A stretch of DNA of 64,000 nt from Collybia mongolica (taxonomy: Eukaryota; Basidiomycota; Agaricomycetes; Agaricales; Clitocybaceae), in the NCBI GenBank assembly GCA_013420905.1, contig JAAXNY010000013.1, positions 1,674,001-1,738,000 on the forward strand. Direction: 5' to 3'. The notes beneath the pieces are model-generated. The model searched no databases. It saw nothing but the letters and a program-made list of their open reading frames with translations, and was not told where the DNA came from. Positions within the stretch are counted from its first letter, which is position 1, and every line of letters begins with the position of its first letter. The position numbers and the translations under genes are program-made. This document shows positions 24,801-35,855 of the stretch, one piece after another.

Positions 24801-24944
24801 CGAAGGACCCCCGGAGGAACCAATGCTCCGCTTGCAGTGGAGGACGAGGCGAACCATAAAATGACCATGGAGGAACAAAGACTTGAGGTCAGACAGGTCC
24901 CAGCGGCTGATATGCCCAACTCGTCAGCCTGGTTTGGAGCTTAG
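21882..24944 (+). CDS. DUF6535 domain membrane protein
   Basis: A family largely confined to Agaricomycetes, function unknown. The start chosen is ATG 21882 (MGPTRSNTLDSQTGW), about 50 bp after a TATA-like element; an in-frame TTG-type start at 21801 is less likely. The DUF6535 domain opens with the amphipathic block RVWRLYIDEATKFDASLIEG and runs, after an intron near 22459-22510, through GLFSAVLTTF. Three or four membrane segments follow: GLWFAALSFSLSTALISML, then NALPLLLHVALLLFFAGLI, then IATWIVVASAYGFYFASIW. An intron near 23174-23226 joins KPQK to PFFVSSDD. The rest, about 570 residues, is a helical, cytosolic-looking region with repeat-like segments that may form an alpha-solenoid. Unusually long and uninterrupted coding for this window. 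Confidence 0.85.
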
Positions 24945-26829
24945 TTGGCAAAGGATTCATCCACCCACCCAGTTTTTTTATTTTTTTATTCGTTTAAATT
25001 TATTATGAACAATTTTGTAGACCTAGACTCTGCCCGACTGCTCATTCCCATTACTAGGCCTGGCTAGTAAATATCTTAGAACAGAACATATCATGTACAT
25101 GATCAATGCCCTCGTGTATCATATATCCTACAACCACACCTTTGAGTGGCGAGTAAGAGAAGGTAGCAAGAATAAAGGAACGATTGAGAGGCCTTACAAG
25201 GTATTTTTTCTTCCACCATATCAACAGTCAAAGCCATCCCGCCCGTATTGAGGGTTTAATATTTCTAGGTGCATGGCTTCTTCACGGAGTTGAGACAAGA
25301 AGTGATTGCTTACAATGAATGTGACTAGGAACGATGTAAGCTGTGAAGGCTAATTTAATTAAAATTAGTATACCAATTTCGACAAGTCATATTATGGTCA
25401 ATGACGCCACAGCAAAGCCTTTCATCAATCGAGTCCTCTGGCAAAGATTTTGAGTGAAAAGATCAGGGGAGACTGCCATGCATTGATGGGCACTCAAATC
25501 TTGAGAGTGTGGGGCTCTGATCATGAAGAGAAGATGAAGGCATATAGCGCCTAAGTCAACGCTAAAGAGAAGTTGACCTATGACGATGGCTATGTAAAAT
25601 GAAGTCACTCTGGCGCGTTTCGACAGGGCTGCGTAGCACCTAAGAATTAGAAAGATAGAAGAAAGACTTAATACATGATCAAATAACAACGAACCTAAGT
25701 GCGCGGGTTGGCCCGGGTGGGGGGTGAACATAAATATGGAAGTATATTGCCATGCGGTGAAACTCAGTCAGATGGACATCTTGTGATCCTGTCAGCTATG
25801 GTATGGTGATTGATGATCAGGAACCCACTAAGGTGTTGGAGGACCAAATACTGAAGGTTCCATGAATCGTCGATAAAAGTAGAGCGAGTGTAGCGAGCAG
25901 AAGCAAGATATATCGCACAGGAACAATTAAACAACAGTATTTTTTTGGGTCTCCTCAGGACGGAATTAGCTTGACATCCTCCGTGTTGGTGGCCATGTTG
26001 GGCATATCTCGGGGAAAAAGAACGAAGTTTGAGGAACAAGGCCTGGGAATAAGGACCGGCCTGTACAGTTGCCGAGCGTTGGGTGAACAAGACCCTGCCT
26101 CTTAACGGGCATCGGTGTTGGTCTCGTACTCTACATATACCCAAGATATCCAGGAAAAGTACCTCAAGCCCAAAAGGCCTGTAGAACGTATCACGTTTTA
26201 AAAGAGCTCACCGTTTCATGTAATCTGTGTGTTGCTGGCCCTAGCAGTTTGGTTTCCCGATATTTGACCATGAAATTCCACATCCTCAGACGGGATGGGT
26301 CCTCCTTTTACCACGGCGGGAGGCTTGATGCGGAACTAGCGGCATACAATGTCTTCTCGAAACAGAATCACCAATAGGTCCGGCACGCTAACCAGCTCAC
26401 TTGTGTTCATCCCGATATAGCATTCTAGACATACAAACAATCCCCCTTGAACAGCTAGCTCAATGAGTGAAAATCCTAGTTGATAAGCCTCAAAGGGCGA
26501 GATTTGAGGATCCGGAGGTTTGAGGGATTGGTTTCGAGCCCTAAAATTGGTGGCCTTCAAGTGAGAATTACCGTGATCTATCCTGAGAAAGTTGAACAAA
26601 ATGTAGTTTCAACTGGTCTGGTAGTGATCCAGTGATTAATAAAGTCCCTTATAAGAGATTGTGGTTGAGGATAGTTGGATAGGAATAACGGTACTTATTC
26701 ATTGATCAAACCACGTGACACCGTGTTTCAGCCATTTTTACAGACACCGCGATTAAGGCCATTTCGCTTTTCTGGTGCAGCAGGAACGAAAGCATTTCCC
26801 TGAACCTTCTTACCTCTCTTTCTCGCACA
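24945..26829. other. Gene-poor region with a possible membrane-protein remnant
   Basis: 1.9 kb. On the minus strand, 25387-25731 contains hydrophobic helices (VTSFYIAIVIGQLLFSVDLG) and 26336-26599 contains another hydrophobic stretch (LIELAVQGGLFVCLECYIG). These resemble the multi-pass membrane proteins common in Agaricomycetes (DUF6533/6534-like), but no continuous spliced reading frame could be built. It may be a degraded copy or a gene with introns I could not place. Confidence 0.3.
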
Positions 26830-28572
26830 ATGTCGCGTACAACAAACCTGTTTGCCAGTCTTATTAATCTCGACAACGACACGGTTGATCTTATCATCAA
26901 GCAAATACTCCTTGCAAGTTATCAATCAATTAAAAGGATAGATCCTTGGGCTCAGGGGGGCGACAAAGCATCTCTGATCAGCCTATCACTTACATGTAGC
27001 AAAATGCGCGCTTCCGTGATCCCGTGGCTTTTCCGCGAACTGACATGGCCAGGAAACAAGCCCTCACTGACCCGCATCATTGAGGCTTCGAAATCGGACG
27101 GAGAGCCACAAAAGACCAAGCCAGTTGCTGATTATCCCAGGGCATCAGACGCCATCCTACCATATTTACGGTGATAAAACTGTGTAGCTATACCCAAAGT
27201 GTTAATGATGACTGCTGTTAATCCAGCCGCCTCATTATCCGTTGTCACAGAAAATTTCTCCCCGAACCCCTGCTGCTGTCCATCTCACGAATGTCTTCCG
27301 TAGCGTCTGTTGTGTTTGACTGCAAATTTACCCCGCCAGTTGATGTTCTGGAATCGATCACTCGCCTGCCGTCTCTGGTCGGTGTAGAGTTTATCCAAAC
27401 ACCCCTTGATTTTCAATTATCTTCCGACGGGTTCGTACATCTAGAGCGCCTTTGCCTCCGGCCAGCGTCGGGACAGATCGTCATCAACAATGGGCCTGTC
27501 ATTAATCCCGCAACATTTAAAGTACACAGGCCAAGTATGAATGATTTCGCGATTGGTTTCGTTGGTGAAAGGGAGGCCAAGGCCCAATCCCAGAACTCAA
27601 CAGAGGTGGAGGTTTCCAAACAGCTTATTATGGCGAACATATCTTCGCTTCAGCACCTTGAAGTCGACGGGTCTTTGCTGCAGTGGTACGAGTTCGAGAA
27701 GATGGAATGGCATCGTTTACACACGTTCGTTCTCTTTGGGAGTCCTCCGACGAGCCTTTCACGTCCGGTCATTTCATTTCTTCGCGGCATGAAGTACCTA
27801 GCGGATCTCCAATTTCGTTGGGTGGGCAAAAAGAATCGTTAATATGGAGTTCTAATTTTTCTGAGCTATTTCCAGCTCTTATATCTCTTACTGTGACAAA
27901 CCCAACGCTTTCGGATCACTGTTATGCTTGTCTCCCACCAGGTTTGGAGTGCCTTTTCTTGCCCCTGGTATACTCGAAATATGGTGTTGGTCTTCTCCTA
28001 GATGATGCACGAACGATCCTTCAGTCTGTTGTTGCTGGACCCGCAGTACTCTCTGCTCTTCATTTCCAGCTTCAGTGCTTTACACCTCCAGAGATCATAC
28101 ATGTCATTGCGCAGGGGTTTCCATTGCTGCAGAGCTTGGAATCGGATACATGCACAATGATCATGATTCTACTCCGGGCAGGGCACTTTGGGTGTGTATC
28201 GAATAGAGTTTCCTGGCCTAATATGACTTGGTTGACACCCTATAGTTCTGTTTTCTCTATGCCTGTGCAGACGCTCTCTTTCCGCTGAAACATCTGCGGG
28301 AACTTAGAATCGCACCACAATTTAAATTAAACGGCTAACCAGGTCGTCTCGGACCTAAATTAGAAGAAATAAATTTCGCCGTATTCTTTGCGAAGGAGCT
28401 TCCGTCCTTACGAAGTGTGGCTTTCCAGAGTCTGGCGAGTACAGGGGCGCTTCTCGCCACACACAGATCAGATACATGGAATAACTGGACAACATACGAA
28501 ATTTTTAGACGAGGGCAGGGCTCGGAGGAACAGTTAATCATCTTGTGCGACGGTGATGTATGCGAAGGGTGA
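26830..28572 (+). pseudogene. Decayed F-box / leucine-rich protein gene
   Basis: Starts MSRTTNLFASLIN. An F-box-like segment follows (LDNDTVDLIIKQILL ... SLISLSLTCSKM ... IPWLFREL). A good intron at 27173-27231 (gtgata...atccag) joins it to RLIIRCHRKFLPEPLLL. Leucine-rich-like text continues through SSLQHLEVDGSLLQWYEFEK. At about 27815-27845 the frame ends in a stop, while the family-like reading continues in another frame (SNFSELFPALISLTV). Near 28260 the frame changes again (DALFPLKHLRELRI). A stop then interrupts at about 28335-28340 before LEEINFAVFFAKELPSLRSV. The final stop is near 28570-28572. Two frame breaks plus one internal stop suggest a pseudogene, although unrecognised introns could explain one of them. 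Confidence 0.6.
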
Positions 28573-29072
28573 GAGCCTTGAAATAGAATACTTCAAGGCC
28601 CAAGCGCTCACCGCATACATTCTACAAAATCCGATTTTTTTCCGGTATTTCAAAGTAGTCAACCAATTAACTTCACATCAAAGTCAAAGCAAAGTCACAA
28701 AAAACCCCCAAATTCTCGTCGTAAACCCAACCTTACAATGAAAGTTAAAAAGTAAGTTTCCGCGTCAACGGCATCCAACACATATATCCATATCAAAATC
28801 GGTCGCAAATGAAAGGGGGAAGGCCGCCAAAGTCCCTCCAAGCCAACAACACAACGCTACAAAACGAAAAGAAACGACTTACATTTTCGCTTCCGCTTGA
28901 GCGCCTGGATCCTCCCTTGGGGCTGTAAGTGGTCTGTTGTAGCAGTAACGCTCAGTAAAAATAGAAGTCGCATAATAGTATGGGGAAAGACATGTAACCG
29001 CAGAACAAGATTAAAACGACATAAGCACAGTAAAAGTTATTGTTCCAGTGATACACGCTCTGCGCCTATTTA
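28573..29072. other. Intergenic, 3' flank of two convergent genes
   Basis: 500 bp between the F-box remnant and the stop of the DUF4139 gene. AT-rich; nothing recognised. Confidence 0.4.
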
Positions 29073-31086
29073 TCATTGCAACCCCATGATACGACTACGG
29101 AGAGGTGCCGCAACTTCCCAGGAAAGGAGAAGATTCAGCTTGCCCTGCGGAGGCACAGTGCACAGCCAGTAGAGTTTGCCAATCCATCCTAAATATTTCA
29201 TGTCAAAGCCCTTTACATCCGCACCCTCCCATTGCGCGACGATGCCGTCACTAACGTGCACAGGAGCGGGGATATGTATTTCGTCTCTGTCAGATGGATT
29301 TGTTGGAAGAGAAGACGGGTCGGCGACGGTGAGGCCGGGGGTGACAAGCTTCACGACAATACTAGAGGTTTGGGATACTGGTATCTGGTCGATGACTTTG
29401 AAGTTGGCAACTGCAATAGATTTGGTATTGGATATAGTGATACGTTGGGAGAAGACGCGGGTCGATGTTTTTGAATAAAATCCCGAATGCGATACTTTTT
29501 TCGTTTGAGGATGGTATGTAACTCGGATGGTTGGGTCTAGTCTGGATAGGGCGAGATGAGGCAGGGAACGGAGCTCAGTGGTCGTACTTACCCAAGAGGA
29601 CATTCAAAGCTTTCGGCCGGGCTAACTAGCGGTACGTTGGAAAGAGAAATAAAACTTCCGTCCACATAAATGCTCGCAGGCCCTTGAAGGAAGGTGTAAT
29701 CCGACGCGTTTTGTATCTCGGCCTTAGGCCCAACGGTTCAGCTTCGCGTTTTTGAGTATGGTTTAGTTTATATCTTACCTTTAGGTGAACTTTGGTATCG
29801 ATCTTAGGTACTGTCACCCAAGACATGGATGCGTCAAGGGCTAGCCGAACAATGGTAACGTTGTGTACGGCCCCATCACTGGGGATCGTGATTACCCCAG
29901 GTACTTGGAACGTCGCATTGACACCACCTTTCGAGGACACAGGTAACACGCGATGGTTCATCGCCGGCCTAGGTTCGCCAGACCTGTGATTTGTATCATC
30001 ACCGCCAAGTAGGGCACTCTGCATCAACGGTTGAGTTTCGCTCTCACGCTGTCGATTTGAGAAAGTAGCCCTCGATGCTGATTTGAACTCAGGTGGGTTA
30101 GAAATTACATTCACAGTCCAGGCCAAGAGGGTCGGGATGCTTGAGCCAAAGGTCGGAGATGCCGTCTCGAGAGTAAGAGGAACATTGTCCCATGCCTGAA
30201 CTGGGTCTAAATATCAGCAAATCAAGAAGGGTTGGAGGACGAACTTCTCCGGTGGTTTGCTTGATTCCAGCTTTGTAAATCAAGGTCACTGGTTTATCCT
30301 TCGTCTGCATGTTGACGCGAATGTCGTAAGCAGCACTCCAAGTAGCTTGGGTGACTGCTATATACCCCAAGAGTCAGATCAGTCCCTTCCATATAGAAAA
30401 ATTTATTCACCATATATAAGCAGGATTTCGACCTCGCCTTCTGCCTCCACAAACACACCAATCGTTGCCCGTAACATCAGTTTGCTGTTTTCCACAGGGC
30501 CAGAAAGCTTGCTGCGCTCTCCCTCGATACGCCTGTTAATCTCTTCAAGTTGCTTCTCCAACTCCAAACATTTTGCATCCAACTTTTGCCCGCTTTCCTC
30601 ATACCCATCCATTACGGTGGTTACATCCACTATCCCGATGTGCTCCACCTTCAGGCTCAGTAGGTAACTTTCCAGGGCGAAGATAGCTTTCTTAGTTCGA
30701 TCAAGGGACTTTTGCGTCGATTGTTTTTCTGACAGAAGACCTTCCAGGGCTGCAGACGTCGACGGAATCGCGGCAGCCGGTATATCTGATAACGCTACAT
30801 CGTGAATCACCGCAGCTCCATGACCTTCCACTCTGTAGAATCCCCATTGGATCAGCCCACCATGTCACAATTAAATAACACACCTCAGCGACTCCCGGTC
30901 CATCACGTTAGGCAACCCACTGATGATGACTTGGTTCTGACCAGTTCGGACAGAGAACTTGTAAGATCGGGTAACCTCTGCACGGCCTGAATACAGGCTG
31001 ACGTTGGTGATCTTGCTGTCATCGGTAGATACGAGGTTGACGATATTCGCCTGTTCGAATGGTGGGGGTGCCTCCATGGCAGACAT
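29073..31086 (-). CDS. DUF4139/DUF4140 domain protein
   Basis: Widespread family related to bacterial mucoidy inhibitor A; biochemical role unknown. Start at 31086: MSAMEAPPPFEQANIV, then the DUF4140 beta domain with the typical VSLYSGRAEVTRSYKF and QVIISGLPNVMDRESLR. An intron (about 30880-30830) leads to VEGHGAAVIHDV. Next comes a coiled coil (SEKQSTQKSLDRTKKAIFA and KCLELEKQLEEINRRIEGE). The beta-rich DUF4139 region opens with QATWSAAYDIRVN, in its own exon (about 30370-30240). It continues through VTIVRLALDASMSWVTVPKI and ends in a short hydrophobic tail (LYWLCTVPPQGKLNLLLSWE). The stop is at 29073. About 600 residues in at least six exons. No signal peptide or membrane segment, so probably cytosolic. 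Confidence 0.85.
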
Positions 31087-31712
31087 CTACCATAAAATAA
31101 GAGGGGATGCTTTCGAACAGCATCTTGTGGAGAATATTGGCCTTTTATGAGCTTCGGAGGCCGCGATGGTGTGCAGGTTTGATGGAACTTCGAAAAACAT
31201 ATAGAGGGTGTTCACCTGTGTGCACTGCCACGAAATTTATTCGGCAATGTTGATGCCATAGTTACTCGAAAAAGGTGTCCCGGTGGGAGGACTGGTGTGA
31301 TATTTTTTAAGGGGACTTGTGTATATGCCTGAAGGTAAGACGTTTGCAAGGATACTTGACGAGAACATTTTGGAGAGGCTCGAGATAGACGTAATTTGAG
31401 GTCATCTGAGGATATGATACAAACGCGGCCGTAAGAAATGTCCGACTCGGACTTATTTCCGGGCGCCAAAAACAGCCATCAAGTGTCTTTCGGCGCTGTC
31501 AGTGGTTTACCTTGGTAGTAACACCACTTCCCAGGTGTACATAAGTTGATTAAGAAATGTCACCTAATTGAATATGATCGAGAGAAATGGATGCATGTAC
31601 AATGTACAATTATTGATATACTTAGCTTTCCAGCTAACAATCGATACAAGTGCTCAGCGCTTATCCATGAGTTGAATACATATCAAAATAAAGAAAATCC
31701 TCGGGGTGAAAG
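31087..31712. other. Intergenic: DUF4139 promoter and Aurora 3' flank
   Basis: 626 bp between two minus-strand genes. The 31212-31469 frame (85 codons, minus strand) has no recognisable domain. The stretch 31546-31700 is AT-rich. Nothing else recognised. Confidence 0.4.
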
Positions 31713-33090
31713 TCATGTATCGCCACTGTCTCTAAGAGTGTTCTTCGATCTGTGATTCACTATCCATGGGTGACGAAGGACGGCTGAGAGAGCGAGCCTG
31801 TGTTCTGGATCGTATTGTAATAGCTAATGGGGTTACATCAAATCGTAGCGACGGAATTGATGGACCAATTGACACACCTTTGAGATGAGATCTCTCGCTT
31901 CAGGGGATATCGTTGGCGGAAACTTGAGGTCGACCTTGGCAATACGCCGATATGTGTCTGAAGTGAAAAGGTGGTTATGAAAGCGGTTTTTCGATGGACA
32001 AGGGCTGCTTACTATTGACACTACTACTGTCTTCGAAGGGCGGGTTGCCAATTAAGAACTCGTAGGTCAGGACACCGAGTGCCCAATAATCAACCTTCTC
32101 ATTGTGTTCTTTTCCTTCCACCATCTCCGGTGGTAAATAATCCAGCGTACCGCATAGCGTCATACGCCGATTCCCAGGAGCGTGCACGCTCCAACCGAAG
32201 TCACCAATCTTCAGCTCACCGCTGATTCCCAAAAGCAAGTTTTCGGGTTTGATATCCCGATGAATAACATGTTTCCCGTGCAGGTATATGAGCGCGTCCG
32301 CCATCTGATCGATGTAACGCGAGCTGCGTTTCTCAGAGAAATGCCCATGCTTGCTGAGCTGTTTGTAGAGCTCGCCCTTGCCCGCAAACTCAAGCATGAG
32401 GAAGATCCTTTTGGAGTCATGGAAGTACCCATAGAGGCGGAGCACGTTGGGGTGCCGCAAGTTCTGTTGAATCTCAATCTCGCGCCGAATCTGCTTCTCG
32501 ACTTTGGATTGCACGATTTCCGACTTGTACAGCGCCTTGAGTGCCAAAATGTATTTTGGCGCGGACTTGGTGCGAACCATGTAAACGCGTCCGAACTTGC
32601 CCTTTCCTAGCGGCCGGCCCATGTCGAAGTCGCTCAGGTGCCATTCCCGGGTGGGGGATTCGCTTCGCGGAAGGACAAAGTTAGCACTCGCTTCGGCGGT
32701 CGCAAGTCCCACTCTGACTCACCGAGATATACTCGAATCCAATGCCAGGTCCTCCGCTGCCTCTCCATTGATCGCCTCCCCCCTCTTTTCGTTTTCGATC
32801 TCTAGTCCTCCATCATATCGTCCAATGTCGATTGTAGGTTGCGTGGCATCGGGGCCAGGCGACGGCTGCCTGGTGGCTTGTCGTAAATTTGAAGGTTGGG
32901 TTGGTTTGGAATTCGGGAATGGATTGGGCGCCGCGAACTTGGTGAGCAATTTGGCAACATTCGTCTGACTCGGCTGTTTTGAATGTGTGGGTCTTGTAGT
33001 AGATGACGACGATGAATGCACTGGAGCCGACTTCTTTGCAGAGATCTCCAGGGCGGCAATTTGCTGCGTTACTGAACCGACGGATGTCAT
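31713..33090 (-). CDS. IPL1: Aurora-type serine/threonine kinase (Ipl1/Ark1-like)
   Basis: Chromosomal-passenger kinase that corrects kinetochore-microtubule attachment. A disordered N-terminal region of about 130 residues ([20 protein letters not shown]) precedes the kinase domain. Visible motifs: Gly-rich loop [19 protein letters not shown]-type lysine in LALKALYK; catalytic loop [24 protein letters not shown]; the Aurora activation loop [16 protein letters not shown] with its activating Thr; and [14 protein letters not shown]. Introns near 32710, 32010, 31940 and 31880-31820 separate the last small exons. The final exon reads [19 protein letters not shown] and ends at TGA 31715-31713. The start is set at ATG 33090. 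Coding-like sequence continues in frame upstream without another ATG, so a short 5' exon is possible. Confidence 0.93.
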
Positions 33091-33392
33091 TTTGGGCAAA
33101 TTTGACGGTGTTACCACCTTTAAAAACGGGTTGTCTGAGCTGTGTTTGGGTTGAAGGCCGACATATAGTCAATCTCTCCCGTTGAAAGATTTGATTGTAT
33201 GATTCGAAAAGGCGTTTTTGGAGTGGCTTTTTCGAAGGGATTCGTGTGGTTCAGATGGTTGATTACTTCGGGCTCACCGGTCCGAGCTCATCAGGGCATC
33301 ATTACCTTTGTCAAGCGTGACGCGTGAGTCACGTGTCGACGCGAACGCGCTGTTGTTTTTGCTTATCGACTATATTGTGGTACTTTGACTCT
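33091..33392. promoter_or_regulatory. Shared divergent promoter of Aurora kinase and ORC5, with an MCB box
   Basis: 302 bp between two head-to-head cell-cycle genes. An MCB element ACGCGT lies at 33320-33325, about 70 bp before the ORC5 start. A GC-rich cluster of CGCG words follows at about 33337-33350. In ascomycete yeasts ACGCGT is bound by MBF at G1/S; its use here is inferred. Confidence 0.55.
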
Positions 33393-35240
33393 ATGGAAGG
33401 CGCATCCGAAGCCCTTTACGTTGGATATGAGCAGCTTGTCGCTGATCTCTCTACTTTATTGACCTACCCGCCACCTTTCATTTATATCAATGATCCCATA
33501 TCACCACGGACAACTTCACTGGTCGTGGATTTCATTCTCAAGAATTTCATCGAAGAATGGCCTGGGAGCTCGTCAAATATACGTGCGGCCAAAGTTAATG
33601 CGGTCTCCTGCTTCTCAGCTCGGCTACTTTATGACTCTGTCCTCAATTCTTTGGCGTCTTGGGAAGCGGAATGGGATGATGGGTGTGCAAACTGGAATGT
33701 AGGAGATGACGGACTACGGTGGAACGAAAACTTCGATGGATTTATACACGGGCTATGTGCCTTATGTGCACACCTCCGGGACGAGAAAGCGGCGAAAAAG
33801 GGCAAAGGAAAGCAGAAGCAGAGGAGCGTGGAGGATGAGGATAATGATGTACGACTGATCATTGTCATTGAGAGGGCGGAGAGGCTGAAGGATAACCTTC
33901 CTGAGCTCCTGGTTCCGTTGACACGCCTGGCTGAACTGGTGTGTGTCGCGTCTTTGCTAGTTTCGTACGCATCTTACAAAATGGCAATAGACTCAAATTG
34001 ATCTAACAGTGATTTTTATTTCTGACGTTCAGTGGGAGGACATTCGACCCCCACTTGGTGCCTCTCCTGATCCCTTTTTCTTGGACGTCCTACCCCCGAC
34101 CAAAGAAAGTATGTCATCTCCCCTCCCTTTCTAGTGCCGACTATGAACCGGATATCAAGCCATCGCCTACAGAATATCCTCCAAATTTCCATCCACGAGT
34201 AACGACTCCAGGCCAGGCCCTTACCACCCCTCTCTGAATACCCTATATTTCCACTTCATCTCTGTACTCTGCGACGTCTGCTTTCCCTTCACTCACGATC
34301 CACAAGAACTCGAATACATTGCAGCAGCAAGGTGGCCCGGCTTCGTTCAGCCAGTCCTCGACGAACACCGGCGCGAAACGACATCTGACACGGAGGACGA
34401 AATGAGACAGGATGATACAGAGTCTGTACTGCGTCCTCCTTCAGAAGACGTTCGAATGAGGCTCAGCCGTATATTCAATCTATCACTCAGCGTTGCGATG
34501 GAAGAATTGTATCCCCGTCTGACAACTGCATCTGAATGGGCTTTGGAAAACCAGCCTGAACCTGATCTCCTTGTGAAACCTCCTGGGGAGGCTATGAAAC
34601 GGAGGACATTGGGAGGAAATACGGATAAGGATGAGGGTATGAGATCCTTGCCAAGAATGTCTAAATTTATTCTTGTGGCGGCTTTTATTGCATCAACGAA
34701 TCCGACTAAATCGGATCTTCGGATGTTTGGGCGAGGATTGGACGAGAAGAAACGGAAACGACGGGCAACAGGAAGGACAAAAAGCGGTCCGGCGAAGGTG
34801 GAGAGCCTTTCTTCAACGCCTGTTATCTATTTTCTCATTTGCCAAGTACAGATCCCACAACGATTAATTGGGCCAGCACAATTTCACCTTGACAGACTAC
34901 TTGCCATCCTTGGGGCATTACTGGAAGAGAATGACGTAGAGTCGAGATCAATGGCACCGCCAGAATACACGGTGCCTGGGGAATACACTGACATGGAAAC
35001 GAGTAGAGTCGGGATATATTCATCTGTAGGTTGGCCCTGTAAGGTTTCTGCATCGGCTGATTTGAGCTTGTATCCTAGATCATGGAACTGACCTCGATGC
35101 GACTGCTACATTGGACATCGCATCCTGATAGGATAGACGGTCCCCCAGCGTTCAAGTGTGGTGTTTCGTACGACGTTGCCTTGTCATTGGCAAGGCAACT
35201 CGACATTCCTTTGAACGATCTCATGTGGGACCCTGTTTGA
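33393..35240 (+). CDS. ORC5: Origin recognition complex subunit 5
   Basis: Subunit of the complex that marks replication origins and loads Cdc6 and MCM. Start ATG 33393 (MEGASEALYVGYEQL). The N-terminal AAA+-like part holds PPPFIYINDPISPRTTSLV where the Walker A loop would be, so a classical GxxGxGKT is not obvious, and it continues to LIIVIERAERLKDNLPELL (Walker B-like region). Introns near 33940-34033, 34108-34160 and 34220-34240 break the middle. Then come a long acidic linker (RRETTSDTEDEMRQDD) and a conserved C-terminal winged-helix part with QRLIGPAQFHLDRLLAILGA. The last exon (after an intron at about 35025-35080) reads SMRLLHWTSHPDRIDGPPAF and ends in LNDLMWDPV, stop TGA 35238-35240. 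Family identification rests mainly on the C-terminal block. Confidence 0.88.
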
Positions 35241-35855
35241 AGGACAACTATTTTGGAGTTGTCTTTTCTGCGTATAAGCTTCGCTGGCAAATTACACCAT
35301 CCTTTTAGATTCTGCTACACAATGGTTTTGTACAGTATAAGTTATCAAGGTTGCAAGCCACACCCACTCAAGTTGACGTCGGTTGTGAACCGATAATGTA
35401 GAATGACAGGTACATTGCCCCAGTAGCCTAGCATAGCAAGATAATAGATAACAAAAAGTTAGCATTGGTAGTTACTTATAGTTAAGAAGGTCCCAAGCAT
35501 TGACAAATACAAGTAACCATTACTATTACTGGTTCACCTTATCGTTCAACACACCACCACGACCACCCCTTTCTCCGTAGAGCTGACCGTTCTTCATCTT
35601 TGACTGCTCCATCTGACCGTTTGTTGAAGAAAAGCTGCGAATCGCTTTTCAGTCTGTCAGGAGAGGGTCGAACGTGGTCAATAGCAAGTCAACAGAACCC
35701 AATCCCAGTTTAGCGTTCGGGTGAGTATCTACACGAGGTGTATAAATTCAGGTTGACAGGAAACATCATACACGAGCAGAGATCGTGTACGTTCAGCTGC
35801 TCAAAAAATAGACGCGTTTTGAGACCAAGCCTTCGACTCAGAGAACCTGGTAAGT
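35241..35855. other. Intergenic: ORC5 3' flank and F-box/WD40 promoter
   Basis: 615 bp. Contains an ACGCGT (MCB-like) at 35812-35817, 39 bp before the next start codon. That start ATG is preceded by gtaagt, so a spliced 5' leader is possible. Nothing else recognised. Confidence 0.4.

Noticed and set aside
26500..26560. tRNA-like GGTTTCGAGCCC word
   Set aside because: No acceptor stem, anticodon arm or B-box partner at the right spacing, so no cloverleaf.
32584..32589. ACGCGT inside the Aurora coding region (and others in coding sequence near 17681, 29703, 45813 and 51148)
   Set aside because: A six-base palindrome is expected many times by chance in 64 kb; only promoter-placed or paired sites were kept.
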